DNA of 64,000 bases from Streptomyces xanthophaeus (GCF_030440515.1 NZ_CP076543.1:3038001-3102000), one strand, 5' to 3'; positions 16,922-25,992 are shown, counted from the first letter of the stretch. A program made the numbers and translations. Notes: generated by a model from the letters alone, not told the origin.

Positions 16922-17012
16922 GTTTGAGGCGCGGGTCCGGGCGGAGCCCGGTGCCCGGCGGAGCCGGGTTTCCTGGGGCGCCGCCCCAGACCCCGCGCCT
17001 CAAACGCCGGCG
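16915..17012. terminator. Long palindromic intergenic element (REP-like, terminator candidate)
   Basis: Perfect 21-base arms (16915-16935 and 16992-17012, containing cggcgtttgaggcgcggg and its complement) enclose GC-rich inner hairpins. I recall the core GCCGGCGTTTGAGGC as frequent between Streptomyces genes. It probably terminates the rightward SirB1-like transcript and the leftward response regulator. Confidence 0.8.
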
Positions 17013-17142
17013 AGGCTGGACTTGGCCCCGGCGAAGCTGGAATGCGGCCCGCGAGGCTGGGGGCGGCCGGCGAGGCTGGGGGCGGCCGGCGAGGCTGGGG
17101 GTGGCCCGCGAGGCTGGGGGTGGCCCGCGAGGCTGGATGGGG
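17011..17142. repeat. 19-21-bp tandem array (about seven units)
   Basis: Units beginning cgaggctgg repeat with 19-21-base spacing. Four units from 17052 onward are nearly exact: 17052-17070 and 17071-17089 (cgaggctgggggcggccgg), then 17090-17108 and 17109-17127 (cgaggctgggggtggcccg). The array starts in the outer end of the palindrome and stops at the stop codon of the response regulator. Confidence 0.85.
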
Positions 17143-17760
17143 CTAGAGCCAGCCTTTTTCGCGGGCTACGCGGACGGCTTCGGCGCGGTTGCGGGCCGCC
17201 AGTTTCTGGATCGCCGTCGAGAGGTAGTTGCGGACCGTGCCCTGGGACAGGTGGAGCCGCGCCGCGAGTTCCGCGTTGGTCGCGCCGCTCTCGGCCTCCC
17301 GCAGGACCTCCCGTTCGCGGTCCGTCAGCGGGTTCGCGCCCTCCGCGAGGGCGGCCGCGGCCAGGGTGGGGTCGATGACCCGCTCCCCCTGGAGGACCTT
17401 GCGTACGGCGGCCGCCAGCTGCGCGGCCGGGGCGTCCTTGACCAGGAAGGCGGAGGCGCCCGCCTCCATCGCGCCGCGGAGGTAGCCGGGGCGGCCGAAG
17501 GTGGTCAGGATGACGATCCGCAGGGCGGGGAGTTCGGCGTGCAGGGCGGCCGCCGCCTCGATGCCCGTCATGCCCGGCATCTCGATGTCCAGCAGGGCCA
17601 CGTTCACGTCGTGCGCGCGGGCCGCCGCCAGCACCTCGTCGCCGCGGGCCACCTGGACCCGTACCTCGATGTCGGGTTCCAGGCCGAGCAGCGCGGCGAG
17701 GGCCTCGCGGACCATCGACTGGTCCTCCGCCAGGAGGATGCGGATGGGACGTGAGGTCAT
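17143..17760 (-). CDS. NarL/FixJ-family response regulator
   Basis: A 205-residue regulator. The receiver domain has the acidic pocket (LLAEDQ), phosphoacceptor Asp in VALLDIEMPG, Thr in ILTTF and Lys in FLVKDAP. The C-terminal LuxR-type helix-turn-helix is LTDREREVLREAESGATNAELAARL followed by SQGTVRNYLS (quoted in part: LTDREREVL, SQGTVRNYLS). Its ATG overlaps the stop of the histidine kinase by four bases. It is the last gene of an ABC exporter/two-component operon, which it probably autoregulates. Confidence 0.95.
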   Translation of the reverse strand: MTSRPIRILLAEDQSMVREALAALLGLEPDIEVRVQVARGDEVLAAARAHDVNVALLDIEMPGMTGIEAAAALHAELPALRIVILTTFGRPGYLRGAMEAGASAFLVKDAPAAQLAAAVRKVLQGERVIDPTLAAAALAEGANPLTDREREVLREAESGATNAELAARLHLSQGTVRNYLSTAIQKLAARNRAEAVRVAREKGWL

Positions 17761-18926
17761 GGTCTCGATCCTAGGGGGACTCGGGCGGTGAGGGCGAAGC
17801 CGGTCCGGCCGGTGGGGCCCGCCGACAGGGTGCCGCCGAGGGCCTCCAGACGTTCCGTCAGGCCGGTCAGACCGTTGCCGGGGCCGCTCTGGCCGCCGCT
17901 CGCGCCGTCGTCCGTGACGGTCAGTTCCAGTACCGGTCCGTCGAGGGTCTGGCTGGTGTCCAGCGTGACCCGGCAGCGCTTCGCGCCGCTGTGCCGCACC
18001 ACGTTCGTCACGGCTTCGCGCAGGGACCAGGCCAGGGCCGATTCCGCCGCCTCGGGCAGGTCGTCGGCCGGGGGCGCCGGGAGCTCGGCCAGTACGCCCG
18101 CCGCGGCCAGGGCCGTGCGCGCGCCGGCGAGTTCGCCGGGGAGGGTGGGCCGCCGGTAGCCGCTCACCGCTTCGCGCACGTCGACCAGCGCCTGCCGGCT
18201 GACCTGCTCGATGTCGGCGACCTGCTGGGCGGCCGCCTCCGGCTGCGCGGGCAGCATCCGGCCCGCCAGCTCGCTCTTGAGCGTGATCAGCGACAGCGAG
18301 TGCCCCAGCAGGTCGTGCAGGTCCCGGGCCATCCGCAGCCGTTCCTCGTTGGCCGCCAGCTGGGCCACCGTGGCCCGGGCCTCGCGCAGCTCCATCGTGG
18401 TGCGGATCATCGCCCGGATCCCGACCATGGCGAAGCCGCCCATGAGGGCCGGGATCAGCAGGCCCGCCAGATAGGCGGTGCCGTCCGGGACCGCGTTCGC
18501 CGTGACCGCCAGCAGGGCGGTGGTGCCGAGGACGGTCCAGCGGGAGTACCGGGCCGGCAGCGCGGCGCCGGAGGAGATGGCCACGTAGACGAAGAGCACG
18601 AGCCATTCGCGGCCCAGGGCCAGCGAGAGGACCATGGCCTCGGCGCAGAGCACAGCCAGCGAGAACATCACCCGGCGGACCGGCATCGGGTGGGCGGTGC
18701 GGAAGACCAGCACCAGGTACCAGGCGACGAAGACCGCGAGGCCCAGGCCGCCGAGCACCCTGGCCCCGGGGCTGTGCCCGCCGCCGGCCAGGTCGGCGAC
18801 GGGGGCGCTCAGGTAGAAGAGCCAGATGCTGATCCAGAGCATCCTCACCATCTTCTGGTGACGGTTCTCCGGCTCCTTGGCGATCTCGGGGAAGTCCCGG
18901 TCCTCACGTTCCTTCGTCAGCGCCAC
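17757..18926 (-). CDS. Sensor histidine kinase (HisKA_3 type)
   Basis: A 389-residue kinase with four to five membrane helices between about 28 and 170, no large extracellular domain, and a cytoplasmic HisKA_3 domain with the phospho-His in RDLHDLLGHSLSLI. The HATPase_c domain has the N-box REAVTNVVRH and a glycine-rich DDGASGGQSGPGNGLTGL segment. The topology resembles DesK-type kinases that sense membrane state within the bilayer. It is coupled to the response regulator by overlap and lies 4 bases after the ABC permease gene, so the exporter is its likely target or sensing partner. Confidence 0.93.
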   Translation of the reverse strand: MALTKEREDRDFPEIAKEPENRHQKMVRMLWISIWLFYLSAPVADLAGGGHSPGARVLGGLGLAVFVAWYLVLVFRTAHPMPVRRVMFSLAVLCAEAMVLSLALGREWLVLFVYVAISSGAALPARYSRWTVLGTTALLAVTANAVPDGTAYLAGLLIPALMGGFAMVGIRAMIRTTMELREARATVAQLAANEERLRMARDLHDLLGHSLSLITLKSELAGRMLPAQPEAAAQQVADIEQVSRQALVDVREAVSGYRRPTLPGELAGARTALAAAGVLAELPAPPADDLPEAAESALAWSLREAVTNVVRHSGAKRCRVTLDTSQTLDGPVLELTVTDDGASGGQSGPGNGLTGLTERLEALGGTLSAGPTGRTGFALTARVPLGSRP

Positions 18927-18930
18927 GGGT

Positions 18931-19671
18931 TCATGCCTTCAGTGAGTCCTTGCGGTACAGCCAGGCGGCCGCACCGGTGAACAGTACGAAGTACACCGCG
19001 AGGAGCGCGACGTCCCCGGCCCGGGGCGCGCCGCCGAGCTCGATGGCCTGGCCCAGGCCCGCGTAGGCGTGGGTGGGGAGCCACTCGCAGATGTTCTGGA
19101 GCCACTGCGGGAAGTTCGCGGTGGGCATCCACAGGCCTCCGAGGATCGACAGGGCGAAGTAGACGAGCATCGTGATGGGGCGGACGTTGTCCCCGCTGGC
19201 CAGGTAGCCGAGGGCGACGCCGAGGGCCGCGAAGACGAGGCTGCCGGCCCAGATCGAGCCGGTGAGGGCGAGCCACTGCCAGGCGTCGAACCGTACGCCC
19301 TTCACGGCGGCCGCCACCGCGAAGACGACCAGGATGGCGGGGAGCGAGAGCACTCCGGCGCCCGCCGTCTTGGCGAGGACGTAGCCGCGGCCGGGGAGGG
19401 CGGTGAGGCGGAGCTGGCGGACCCAGCCCTTCTCCCGTTCCTTGGCGATGCGTTCGCTGTTGCCCATCAGGACGGCGGTCAGGGCGCCGAAGGAGGCCAT
19501 GGCGACCATGTAGAAGGCGGGCATGGTCAGTTCGGTGCCCATGACCTTGGTGGTGCCGTCGAGGGTTCCGCCGAGCATCAGGAACAGAGCGGCCGGGTAC
19601 ATGATCGTGAAGAAGAGGTACTTCTTGTTCCGCAGGGCGCGGACGATCTCCAGCTTGATGAGGGCGTTCAC
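18931..19671 (-). CDS. ABC-2 type exporter permease
   Basis: A 246-residue membrane protein with about six helices and the ABC-2 pattern: an N-terminal cytoplasmic amphipathic helix (LIKLEIVRALRNKKYLFF), a conserved KEREKGWVRQLRLTALP loop between helices 2 and 3, and GGLWMPTANFPQWLQNI before the last helices. The GTG start overlaps the ATPase gene stop (GTGA). It makes an exporter with the upstream ATPase; substrates of this class include drugs, lipids and peptides. The particular substrate cannot be read from sequence. Confidence 0.92.
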   Translation of the reverse strand: MNALIKLEIVRALRNKKYLFFTIMYPAALFLMLGGTLDGTTKVMGTELTMPAFYMVAMASFGALTAVLMGNSERIAKEREKGWVRQLRLTALPGRGYVLAKTAGAGVLSLPAILVVFAVAAAVKGVRFDAWQWLALTGSIWAGSLVFAALGVALGYLASGDNVRPITMLVYFALSILGGLWMPTANFPQWLQNICEWLPTHAYAGLGQAIELGGAPRAGDVALLAVYFVLFTGAAAWLYRKDSLKA

Positions 19672-20609
19672 GGGGTGGCCTCCTCGGCCTCGGTGAGGGC
19701 GATGAAGGCCTGTTCCAGGCCGAGGCCCGCGACCTCCAGATTGCGGGGGTACAGCCCGAGCGCGTACACGGCGTGGACGGTGGCGTCGGCGTCGCGGGAC
19801 TGGATGCGGACGGTGTCGCCGTGGTGCTCGAAGGCCGTCAGGAAGGGCAGCGCGCGTAGCTGCTCGATGTCGGTGCCGGCGGCGGCGGGCAGGTCGAAGG
19901 AGATCTTCCGGGCCCCGGCCCTGGCCTTGATCTCGGCGGCGGTGCCGTCGGCGAGCAGCCGGCCCTTGCTGAGCACCAGGACCCGGTCGGCGATCGCGTC
20001 GGCCTCTTCCAGGTAGTGGGTGGCGAAGAGGACCGTGCGGCCCTGGTCGGCCTGTTCCCGCATGGTGGCCCAGAAGGCCTGGCGGGCGGTGACGTCCATG
20101 CCGGTGGTCGGCTCGTCGAGCACGATCAGGTCGTTGTCTCCTGCCGTGGCGAGCGCGAAGCGCACGCGCTGCTCCTGGCCGCCGGAGAGCTTGTCGACCC
20201 GGCGGTCGGCGATCTTGTCGATGCCGGCCCGGGAGAGCACCTGGCCGACCGGGTGCGGCCGCGGGTGCAGGGCGCATCCGAGGGCGACGATCTCCCGTAC
20301 GGTCACCTCCTCCATCAGGCCGCCGCTCTGCAGCATCGCGCCGACCCGGCCGGCGGCGACGGCCTCGCGCGGGGTGGTGCCGAAGATCCGGACGGAGCCG
20401 GAATCGGCGGGGCGCAGGCCGAGGAGGAGGTCGAGGGTGGAGGACTTGCCGGCGCCGTTGGGGCCGAGGAGCGCGACGGTCTCGCCCGGGTGGAGCGTGA
20501 GGGAGAGGCCGTCGACCGCCCGGACCGTGCCGTAGCTCTTGGTCACGTTCTCGAAGCTGACCACGCTGTCGGTGGCGGGCTTCGCGGTGCGTGTCGCGGT
20601 CGTCGTCAT
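19668..20609 (-). CDS. ABC exporter ATP-binding protein
   Basis: A 313-residue ATPase. Walker A is LLGPNGAGKSS, the signature KLSGGQEQRVRFA, Walker B LIVLDEPTTGMD, and the switch His lies in LFATHYLEEAD. The C-terminal 90 residues form the extra domain seen in drug/lipid exporters of the DrrA/CcmA class. It is the first gene of the four-gene operon with the permease, kinase and regulator, all overlapping or 4 bases apart. The ATG start is preceded by a short AT-containing leader. Confidence 0.95.
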   Translation of the reverse strand: MTTTATRTAKPATDSVVSFENVTKSYGTVRAVDGLSLTLHPGETVALLGPNGAGKSSTLDLLLGLRPADSGSVRIFGTTPREAVAAGRVGAMLQSGGLMEEVTVREIVALGCALHPRPHPVGQVLSRAGIDKIADRRVDKLSGGQEQRVRFALATAGDNDLIVLDEPTTGMDVTARQAFWATMREQADQGRTVLFATHYLEEADAIADRVLVLSKGRLLADGTAAEIKARAGARKISFDLPAAAGTDIEQLRALPFLTAFEHHGDTVRIQSRDADATVHAVYALGLYPRNLEVAGLGLEQAFIALTEAEEATP

Positions 20610-20778
20610 GGATAGAGATTCGCCCGTACGGGGTCCCGCGCGGCAGTGTCGGGCGTCGTGTGTGCCGGATGACAGATGTCATGCGGCGGACATGACGGTG
20701 CCCCCGCCCGGGGTACGGGCGGGGGCACGGTCGGCCGGTCCGGAAGGGATGGGCCGGGCCAGGTCAGGCCTGGCCGTC

Positions 20779-22797
20779 CTAGTTCGGGTTGGTGTCGACG
20801 ACCGCGGTGCGTTCGGCGGTGGTCTTGCCGCGCAGCGCCTTGCCGAGGGCGCCGGCGATGTCCTGCGGGGTGACGGCCGTCTTCTCGCCGTTGCCGCGGG
20901 TGATCAGGATCCCGTCGAAGGTGTTCCCGTAGGTCGCTTTGAGCGCCTCCAGGTCGAACTTCTCGACCAGGCGGCCGTCGACGGGCTGCATGCTCAGGAT
21001 CTTGGGCAGGGACCGGGCGCCGAACGCGATCGACTTGGTGCCCACCTTGACCGTGGCGTTCGCGGACATCGCGGGCTCGGCGAACTCCTTCATGGCCCGG
21101 TCCAGTTCGGCCTGGCCGATGGCCGGCGCCTTGGTCGTGGTCGGCAGTTCGGCCACGGCCGCCTTGCCGGTGGCGACCTGGTCCTTGAAGGTCTTGGCCA
21201 CCAGCTGGACGGAGGCGTCGACGTCGAGGGTGGTGCCGGGGGTGCCGGGGACGGCGACGGCCTTGCCGGTGTCGAACTTGATCGTGCCCTCGGTGGCCGT
21301 ACCGGAGGTGCCCGCGAGCTCCTGCAGCGCGACCTGGAGCTTCTCCTCGTCGGTCGGCATCACGGGGTCGGCGACCCGCTCGTTGCCGAGGAGCGAGCCG
21401 ATGACCGTGATCGGGTTGTAGTCGCTGCCGGCCGCGTTGCGGACGGTGGTCTGGGCGTCCAGGGTCAGGCCGGCCTTGTCGGGCTTCAGCTCGACCGGCT
21501 TGCCGCCGACGCTCAGCTGGATCGGGGCGGCGGCTCGGGTGCCGAAGGCCGTCTGGAGCTTGGAGACGGCCTCGTCGCGGCTGCCGCTGATGTCGACGCC
21601 GAGGACGGTGGTGCCCTTGGGGACGTCGGAGTGGTTCAGGAGCAGCCCGGCGCCGTAGGCCACGCCGACGAGGGCGATGAGACCGCCGCCGAGCAGGACC
21701 AGCTTGGAGCGGCCCTTCTTGGCGGGCTTTTCGGTGGCCTTGGGCTGCGCGGCCGCGGGGCGGGGTGCGGCCGGGGCGGGGGCCGGTACCGGGGTCGGCA
21801 GCGGGCCGTCCAGGTCGGGGCCGGGCCACTGCGGAGCGTCGTCGAAGGCGGCCGCGCCGGCCGGGCCGGCCGGGCCGCCGACGGGGCCGGTGCCGAAGCC
21901 GGGGCCTCCGGTGGGTCCGGCGGGGCCGCCGCCGTAGGCCGGGAACGCCTCGGTGACCGGGCCGCCGTCGCCCTGGTCGCCCCCGTACGCGGGGAAGCCC
22001 TGGGTCGTCCCGACGCCCGGGCCGCCGGGCATCGGGGCCGTGGGGGCGGGTCCGGCGGCCTGGGCGTAGCCCTGTCCGTAGTCCGAGACGGGCGGCGGCG
22101 GGGTGCGCGGCGGCGCGAAGGCGGCGTCCGGTCCGGGCCCCTGCGGGGCCTGGGCGTGCTGCGGCGGGGGGTAGCCCGCGCCCGGCCCGGCCGGCGGCGT
22201 GGGCGTCGGAGTCGGCGTCGGGGACGGCGTCCGGGTGGGCAACGGCCGCTGCGCGAGCGGCGGGGCGGCCGCGGCCGGCGGCATCCGGTCCGCGGCGGGG
22301 GCCGGTGCGGGTGCCTGGGCGGCCGACTTGCGCGGGGCGAACCAGTTGCTGGTCGCCTCCTCGGGTTCGGCGGCCGGGGCCGGCGCCGGCGCCTGGGCAC
22401 CGTCCGGCTCCGGGGCGGCCTCGATGCGGGTCGGCTGCGGACCGCGCCGCTGCGCGAGCGGCGGGGCGGCCTGCTCGGGCGCAGGCTCCGGCCCGCTCCG
22501 CTCCGCGGTACCGGCCGAGCCGGAGTTGGTGCCCATCGCCTTGCGCACGACCACCGGCGGGATCGGCCGCGAACCGGGGATGTTGATCCGGATCCGGGTC
22601 GTCAGGGTGGTCTCGGTCTTGGGCCCGTCGGAATCGGGCGTGGACGGCTTTGAGGTCACAGCGTTCTCCTCCGGAGCGGTCGCCGCAGCGTCCGTGGACG
22701 GGTACTGGCCGGTTCCGTACGGCGGTGTACCCGAGGGGTAGGCGGCTCCACCGTGCCCCTTGGGCCCGGAGGACGAACTGTCGGTTTCACGACTCAA
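20779..22797 (-). CDS. Large membrane protein with Pro-rich cytoplasmic part and PG_binding_4-like external domains
   Basis: A 672-residue protein. Residues 1 to about 350 are Pro/Ala/Gly-rich, with a small conserved patch RIRINIPGSRPIPPVVVRK near residue 75. One membrane helix (LVLLGGGLIALVGVAYGAGLLL) follows at about 365-390, then an external region of about 280 residues with two similar segments (for example TTVLGVDISGSRDEAVSKLQ) that resemble the VanW-associated PG_binding_4 repeat. Anchoring to peptidoglycan is inferred. It is upstream of the exporter operon on the same strand, after a 169-base gap, and probably separate from it. Confidence 0.78.
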   Translation of the reverse strand: MSRETDSSSSGPKGHGGAAYPSGTPPYGTGQYPSTDAAATAPEENAVTSKPSTPDSDGPKTETTLTTRIRINIPGSRPIPPVVVRKAMGTNSGSAGTAERSGPEPAPEQAAPPLAQRRGPQPTRIEAAPEPDGAQAPAPAPAAEPEEATSNWFAPRKSAAQAPAPAPAADRMPPAAAAPPLAQRPLPTRTPSPTPTPTPTPPAGPGAGYPPPQHAQAPQGPGPDAAFAPPRTPPPPVSDYGQGYAQAAGPAPTAPMPGGPGVGTTQGFPAYGGDQGDGGPVTEAFPAYGGGPAGPTGGPGFGTGPVGGPAGPAGAAAFDDAPQWPGPDLDGPLPTPVPAPAPAAPRPAAAQPKATEKPAKKGRSKLVLLGGGLIALVGVAYGAGLLLNHSDVPKGTTVLGVDISGSRDEAVSKLQTAFGTRAAAPIQLSVGGKPVELKPDKAGLTLDAQTTVRNAAGSDYNPITVIGSLLGNERVADPVMPTDEEKLQVALQELAGTSGTATEGTIKFDTGKAVAVPGTPGTTLDVDASVQLVAKTFKDQVATGKAAVAELPTTTKAPAIGQAELDRAMKEFAEPAMSANATVKVGTKSIAFGARSLPKILSMQPVDGRLVEKFDLEALKATYGNTFDGILITRGNGEKTAVTPQDIAGALGKALRGKTTAERTAVVDTNPN

Positions 22798-23002
22798 GGC
22801 AGGTTCTCCCGGTTGGCTCCGCCGCCCGTCATACCGTGCGCGGGCAGCTCGGCGGCCCGTCCACCATACTGGCCGCCGCCCGCAGGCAACTGACTGGCGG
22901 GAATCAGGGGTTCCTGATAGGGCCCGTCAAACCCCCCTGAAGCGCCCGGCGGGCCCCCGCGCGCACCTCTCGGCGATCCTCCCTACGCGGTCCGACACCA
23001 CG

Positions 23003-23386
23003 TCACTTGGCAGGCCGGGAGACCGAAACCGGCCGATCCAGCGGACCGCGCATCGTGGCACACATCACAGCGAGAACGGTTCCACCCAAAAGGTAGACGT
23101 ACACGCCGATTCCGGACGAACCGAGGAGGAAGTCCCCCTCGGGGCGCGGAACGCTGAGCATCACGTACGAGAGGAACCAGCCGACCGCGGCGCCGCCCAC
23201 CCCGAAGCCGGTCCCGAGGGCGATCCGGCCGCCGAGGAACAGCCCGAAGACGGCCAGCAGGGCGAGCAGCAGACCGCCGGGGAACCAGAGGCCGACCACC
23301 AGCCAGCCGGCCGCGCCGGTCAGCGCGCCCGCGACCAGCATGCCCAGGCAGCCGGCGATCCGCCCGGCGGTGGCCGTGCCGCTCAT
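23003..23386 (-). CDS. DUF6113-like four-helix membrane protein
   Basis: A 127-residue protein with about four hydrophobic helices ([60 protein letters not shown]). It begins with an ATG that overlaps the mshB stop by four bases. The pairing with mshB is widespread in actinobacteria, which suggests a role linked to mycothiol or to the membrane around it, but no activity is known. The C-terminal tail is short and basic. Confidence 0.8.
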   Translation of the reverse strand: MSGTATAGRIAGCLGMLVAGALTGAAGWLVVGLWFPGGLLLALLAVFGLFLGGRIALGTGFGVGGAAVGWFLSYVMLSVPRPEGDFLLGSSGIGVYVYLLGGTVLAVMCATMRGPLDRPVSVSRPAK

Positions 23387-24279
23387 GCCTCCACCCCCGC
23401 GAAAAGGTCGTGTTCGCGCTCGCCCGCCGGGGCACCCGGCCGGCCCTCGACCAGTTCGTAGTACTCGCGGGTGAAGAGCGGCTGCGCCAGGTCGTTGGAG
23501 AGGGCGAAGAAGGGCCCGTCCACGGCGATCTGGGTGGCGTGGGCCCGCATGGCGGCGGACTTCGCCGCCACGAAGGTGTCCTTGGCGTCGATCTCGGCGG
23601 TGATCCGCTCGTCGGCGACGACCCCCGGCACGTCCCCGGGCGAGCCCACCGCAGGGAAGGGCATCTCGCCCCCGGCGGCGCGCAGCCGGGCGAAGCCCTC
23701 CTCGACCACCGAGCGCGGGACGCGGTTCCAGTAGATCTTCCCGACCCTGTGGGGCGCGCCGAGGTCACGCCGGTACGCGGTCTCCGCGGCCAGTTCGGCG
23801 GCGCGCATGGCGACCCGGTGGGCCTGGATGTGGTCGGGGTGCCCGTATCCGCCGTCCGGGTCGTAGGTGACGAGCACCTGCGGCCGCAGCTCCCGGATGA
23901 TCTCCACCAGGTATGCGGCGGCCTCGTCCACGTCGGCGGACCAGAAGGCCTCCGGCCGGTGGTTCTGCGGGGCGCCCATCATCCCGGAGTCCCGGAAGCG
24001 GCCGGGGCCGCCGAGGAACCGGTGGTCGTGGACGCCCAGTTCCGCCATGGCCGCGGCGAGCTCGCCGACGCGGTGGGCGCCGAGGGTGTCGTCGCGGTCG
24101 GCCGCCAGGTGGGCGAGCCCGGGCGGGATGACCTCACCCTCCTCGCCCAGGGTGCAGGTCACCAACGCGACGTGGGCGCCCTCGGCCGCGTACTTGGCCA
24201 TGGTGACGCCGTTGTTGATCGACTCGTCGTCGGGGTGCGCGTGCACGAGGAGCAGACGACGGGCGGGAAGACCGTTCAT
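23383..24279 (-). CDS. mshB: GlcNAc-Ins deacetylase of mycothiol biosynthesis
   Basis: A 298-residue PIG-L/LmbE-family zinc deacetylase. The metal motif is AHPDDES (His15 and Asp18), and the third ligand is in [12 protein letters not shown] (about His150). It removes acetate from GlcNAc-inositol so that MshC can add cysteine, giving mycothiol, the actinobacterial thiol. The length matches M. tuberculosis MshB. The gene is followed with overlap by the DUF6113-like gene. A palindromic CTAG-bounded element lies 24 bases upstream of its ATG, so promoter sequence must be in or beyond the element. Confidence 0.95.
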   Translation of the reverse strand: MNGLPARRLLLVHAHPDDESINNGVTMAKYAAEGAHVALVTCTLGEEGEVIPPGLAHLAADRDDTLGAHRVGELAAAMAELGVHDHRFLGGPGRFRDSGMMGAPQNHRPEAFWSADVDEAAAYLVEIIRELRPQVLVTYDPDGGYGHPDHIQAHRVAMRAAELAAETAYRRDLGAPHRVGKIYWNRVPRSVVEEGFARLRAAGGEMPFPAVGSPGDVPGVVADERITAEIDAKDTFVAAKSAAMRAHATQIAVDGPFFALSNDLAQPLFTREYYELVEGRPGAPAGEREHDLFAGVEA

Positions 24280-24303
24280 GGGGCCTAGCCTACGAGGTGG
24301 GGC

Positions 24304-24369
24304 CTAGGGGGTGTCTTGTCGATCGGGCCGGATCCGCGAGCCCGGCCTGACCGGCAGGACACCCCCTAG
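24304..24369. repeat. Short CTAG-bounded palindromic element
   Basis: A 66-base imperfect palindrome beginning CTAGGGGGTGTCTTGTCGAT and ending GCAGGACACCCCCTAG. Its right end supplies the TAG stop codon of the 64-residue membrane protein gene, and it sits between that stop and mshB. The same end sequences recur at 50099-50264 around a longer core. It could also terminate the small gene's transcript. Confidence 0.85.
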
Positions 24370-24560
24370 AACTTGAGGCCACTGATCATGCTCGCCACGT
24401 TCGAGGTGAGCTGGCTGAGGGTCGGGGCGATGGTGGAACTCGCCAGGTAGAAGCCGAGCAGTACGCAGACCACCGCATGTCCCGCCTTCAGGCCCGCCCT
24501 TCGGACCAGCAGGAAGACGATGATCGCCAGCAGCACCACGGCGGAGATCGAGAGTGCCAC
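24366..24560 (-). CDS. 64-residue membrane peptide
   Basis: A 64-residue protein with two hydrophobic helices (about 3-19, LSISAVVLLAIIVFLLV, and about 27-46, GHAVVCVLLGFYLASSTIAP) separated by a short basic turn RRAGLKAG, and a polar C-terminus. The GTG start has a strong GGAGGTG site. The stop codon lies in the end of the palindromic element. It is upstream of mshB on the same strand but the element probably ends its transcript. No function is known. Confidence 0.8.
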   Translation of the reverse strand: MALSISAVVLLAIIVFLLVRRAGLKAGHAVVCVLLGFYLASSTIAPTLSQLTSNVASMISGLKF

Positions 24561-24912
24561 GGCGTTTCACCTCCACGTCGAGCGGACATCGGTACGCGTA
24601 TTCGTGCTCAGCAGGAGTCATACCCACCGTGCGCTACGGATCATAACTATCCGTACCAGCGCATCGATCGAAATCCGGCAGCACGAGGGGCGCATGCCGC
24701 GCATGAGTGGGGTCACGGGGAGGCCGGCCGGCGAGGCTGTACGCCTCCCCGGCCGGCTGTCGGCACCCGCACGGCCGCACGGCATCCAGGTTGCATGCCC
24801 CAGATCTCGGGGCAGAAACGGTCAAGTTGCCCCCACGTAAACGGAGTTGCCGGGGGGGGCCGCCGTTTCCCCACCCGGCGCGCAGCGGTGGCCGGAAATG
24901 ATCGGTCGGCGG
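24561..24912. other. Intergenic region upstream of the 64-residue gene
   Basis: This 352-base stretch shows no gene. Near 24635-24655 an acggat...atccgt inverted repeat surrounds a TATGAT on the minus strand that could be a -10 box for the leftward 64-residue gene. The right part holds the hairpin at 24723-24757. A run of nine G residues lies near 24852. Confidence 0.5.
24723..24757 (-). terminator. Hairpin downstream of the first opp operon
   Basis: A 14-bp stem with one mismatch (gccggccggcgagg / cctccccggccggc) and a seven-base loop lies about 155 bases after the stop of the last opp gene. It is the best terminator candidate for that operon. Confidence 0.6.
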
Positions 24913-25992
24913 CTACTCCTTCGTCAGCGGATCCGCCGGCGGCGGGGGCGGAGGCGGCGGGGGCTGCTGGTCCGACGGCGGGACCACCTGCTTCTCCGCC
25001 GCGAAGTGGCAGGCCGACGGGTGCGCCGCCGGGCCCGAGGGGAAGACCTGCGGGACCGCGAGCAGCGGGACCTCCGCCGTGCAGCGGGGCTCGGCCTTCC
25101 AGCAGCGGGTGCGGAAGGGGCAGCCCGAGGGCGGGTTGGCCGGGGACGGGACGTCACCGCTGAGGATGATCCGCTCGCGGTGGGCGCGGGCCTCAGGGTC
25201 CGGGACCGGGACGGCCGAGAGCAGCGCCTGGGTGTACGGGTGGGTCGGATGGTCGTAGATCTGGCTGTCGGTGCCGATCTCGACGATCCGGCCCAGGTAC
25301 ATGACGCCGACCCGGTCGGAGATGTGCCGGACGATCGAGAGGTCGTGCGCGATGAAGACGTAGGACAGGTCGAAGTCGCTCTGCAGCCGGTCCAGCAGGT
25401 TGATCACCTGGGCCTGGACGGAGACGTCCAGCGCCGAGACGGGCTCGTCGGCGACGATGATCTCGGGCTGCAGGGCAAGGCCGCGGGCGATGCCGATGCG
25501 CTGGCGCTGCCCGCCGGAGAACTGGTGCGGGTACCGGTTGATGTACTCCGGGTTCAGGCCCACGACATCGAGCAGCTCCTGGACCTTCTGCCGGCGCGAG
25601 CCCTTGGGAGCCACCTCGGGGTGGATCTCGTACGGCTCCCCGATGATGTCGCCGACCGTCATGCGCGGGTTCAGCGACGTGTACGGGTCCTGGAAGACCA
25701 TCTGGATGTTGCGGCGCACGGCCTTCAGCGCGCGCCCCGACAGCTTGGTGATGTCCTCGCCCTTGTACGAGATCGCGCCCGCCGTCGGCCGCTCCAGATT
25801 GACCAGCATCTTGGCCACGGTGGACTTCCCGCAGCCGGACTCGCCCACGATGCCGAGCGTCTCACCGGCGCGCAGGCCGAAGGAGACCCCGTCGACCGCC
25901 TTGACCGCGCCGATCTGCTTGCGGAAGACGATGCCCCTGGTCAGCGGGTAGTGCTTGACCAGGTCCTTCACTTCAAGCAGGGACTCAGCCAT
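24913..25992 (-). CDS. Oligopeptide ABC transporter ATPase, OppF/DppF type (operon 1)
   Basis: A 359-residue ATPase. Walker [10 protein letters not shown], signature [16 protein letters not shown], Walker [13 protein letters not shown], and the C-terminal oligopeptide-transporter domain with the Cys cluster [15 protein letters not shown] that holds an iron-sulphur cluster in related proteins. It ends with a run of nine prolines and a short tail. It overlaps the preceding ATPase gene by eight bases (ATGGCTGA). With the other four genes it forms a complete peptide importer. Strong similarity to the operon 2 ATPase indicates duplication. Confidence 0.95.
   Translation of the reverse strand: MAESLLEVKDLVKHYPLTRGIVFRKQIGAVKAVDGVSFGLRAGETLGIVGESGCGKSTVAKMLVNLERPTAGAISYKGEDITKLSGRALKAVRRNIQMVFQDPYTSLNPRMTVGDIIGEPYEIHPEVAPKGSRRQKVQELLDVVGLNPEYINRYPHQFSGGQRQRIGIARGLALQPEIIVADEPVSALDVSVQAQVINLLDRLQSDFDLSYVFIAHDLSIVRHISDRVGVMYLGRIVEIGTDSQIYDHPTHPYTQALLSAVPVPDPEARAHRERIILSGDVPSPANPPSGCPFRTRCWKAEPRCTAEVPLLAVPQVFPSGPAAHPSACHFAAEKQVVPPSDQQPPPPPPPPPADPLTKE

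Noticed and set aside
20606..21829. Leftward frame of about 400 codons after the ABC exporter operon
   Set aside because: It is an Arg/Gly/Pro-rich out-of-frame shadow of the large membrane protein gene at 20779-22797.
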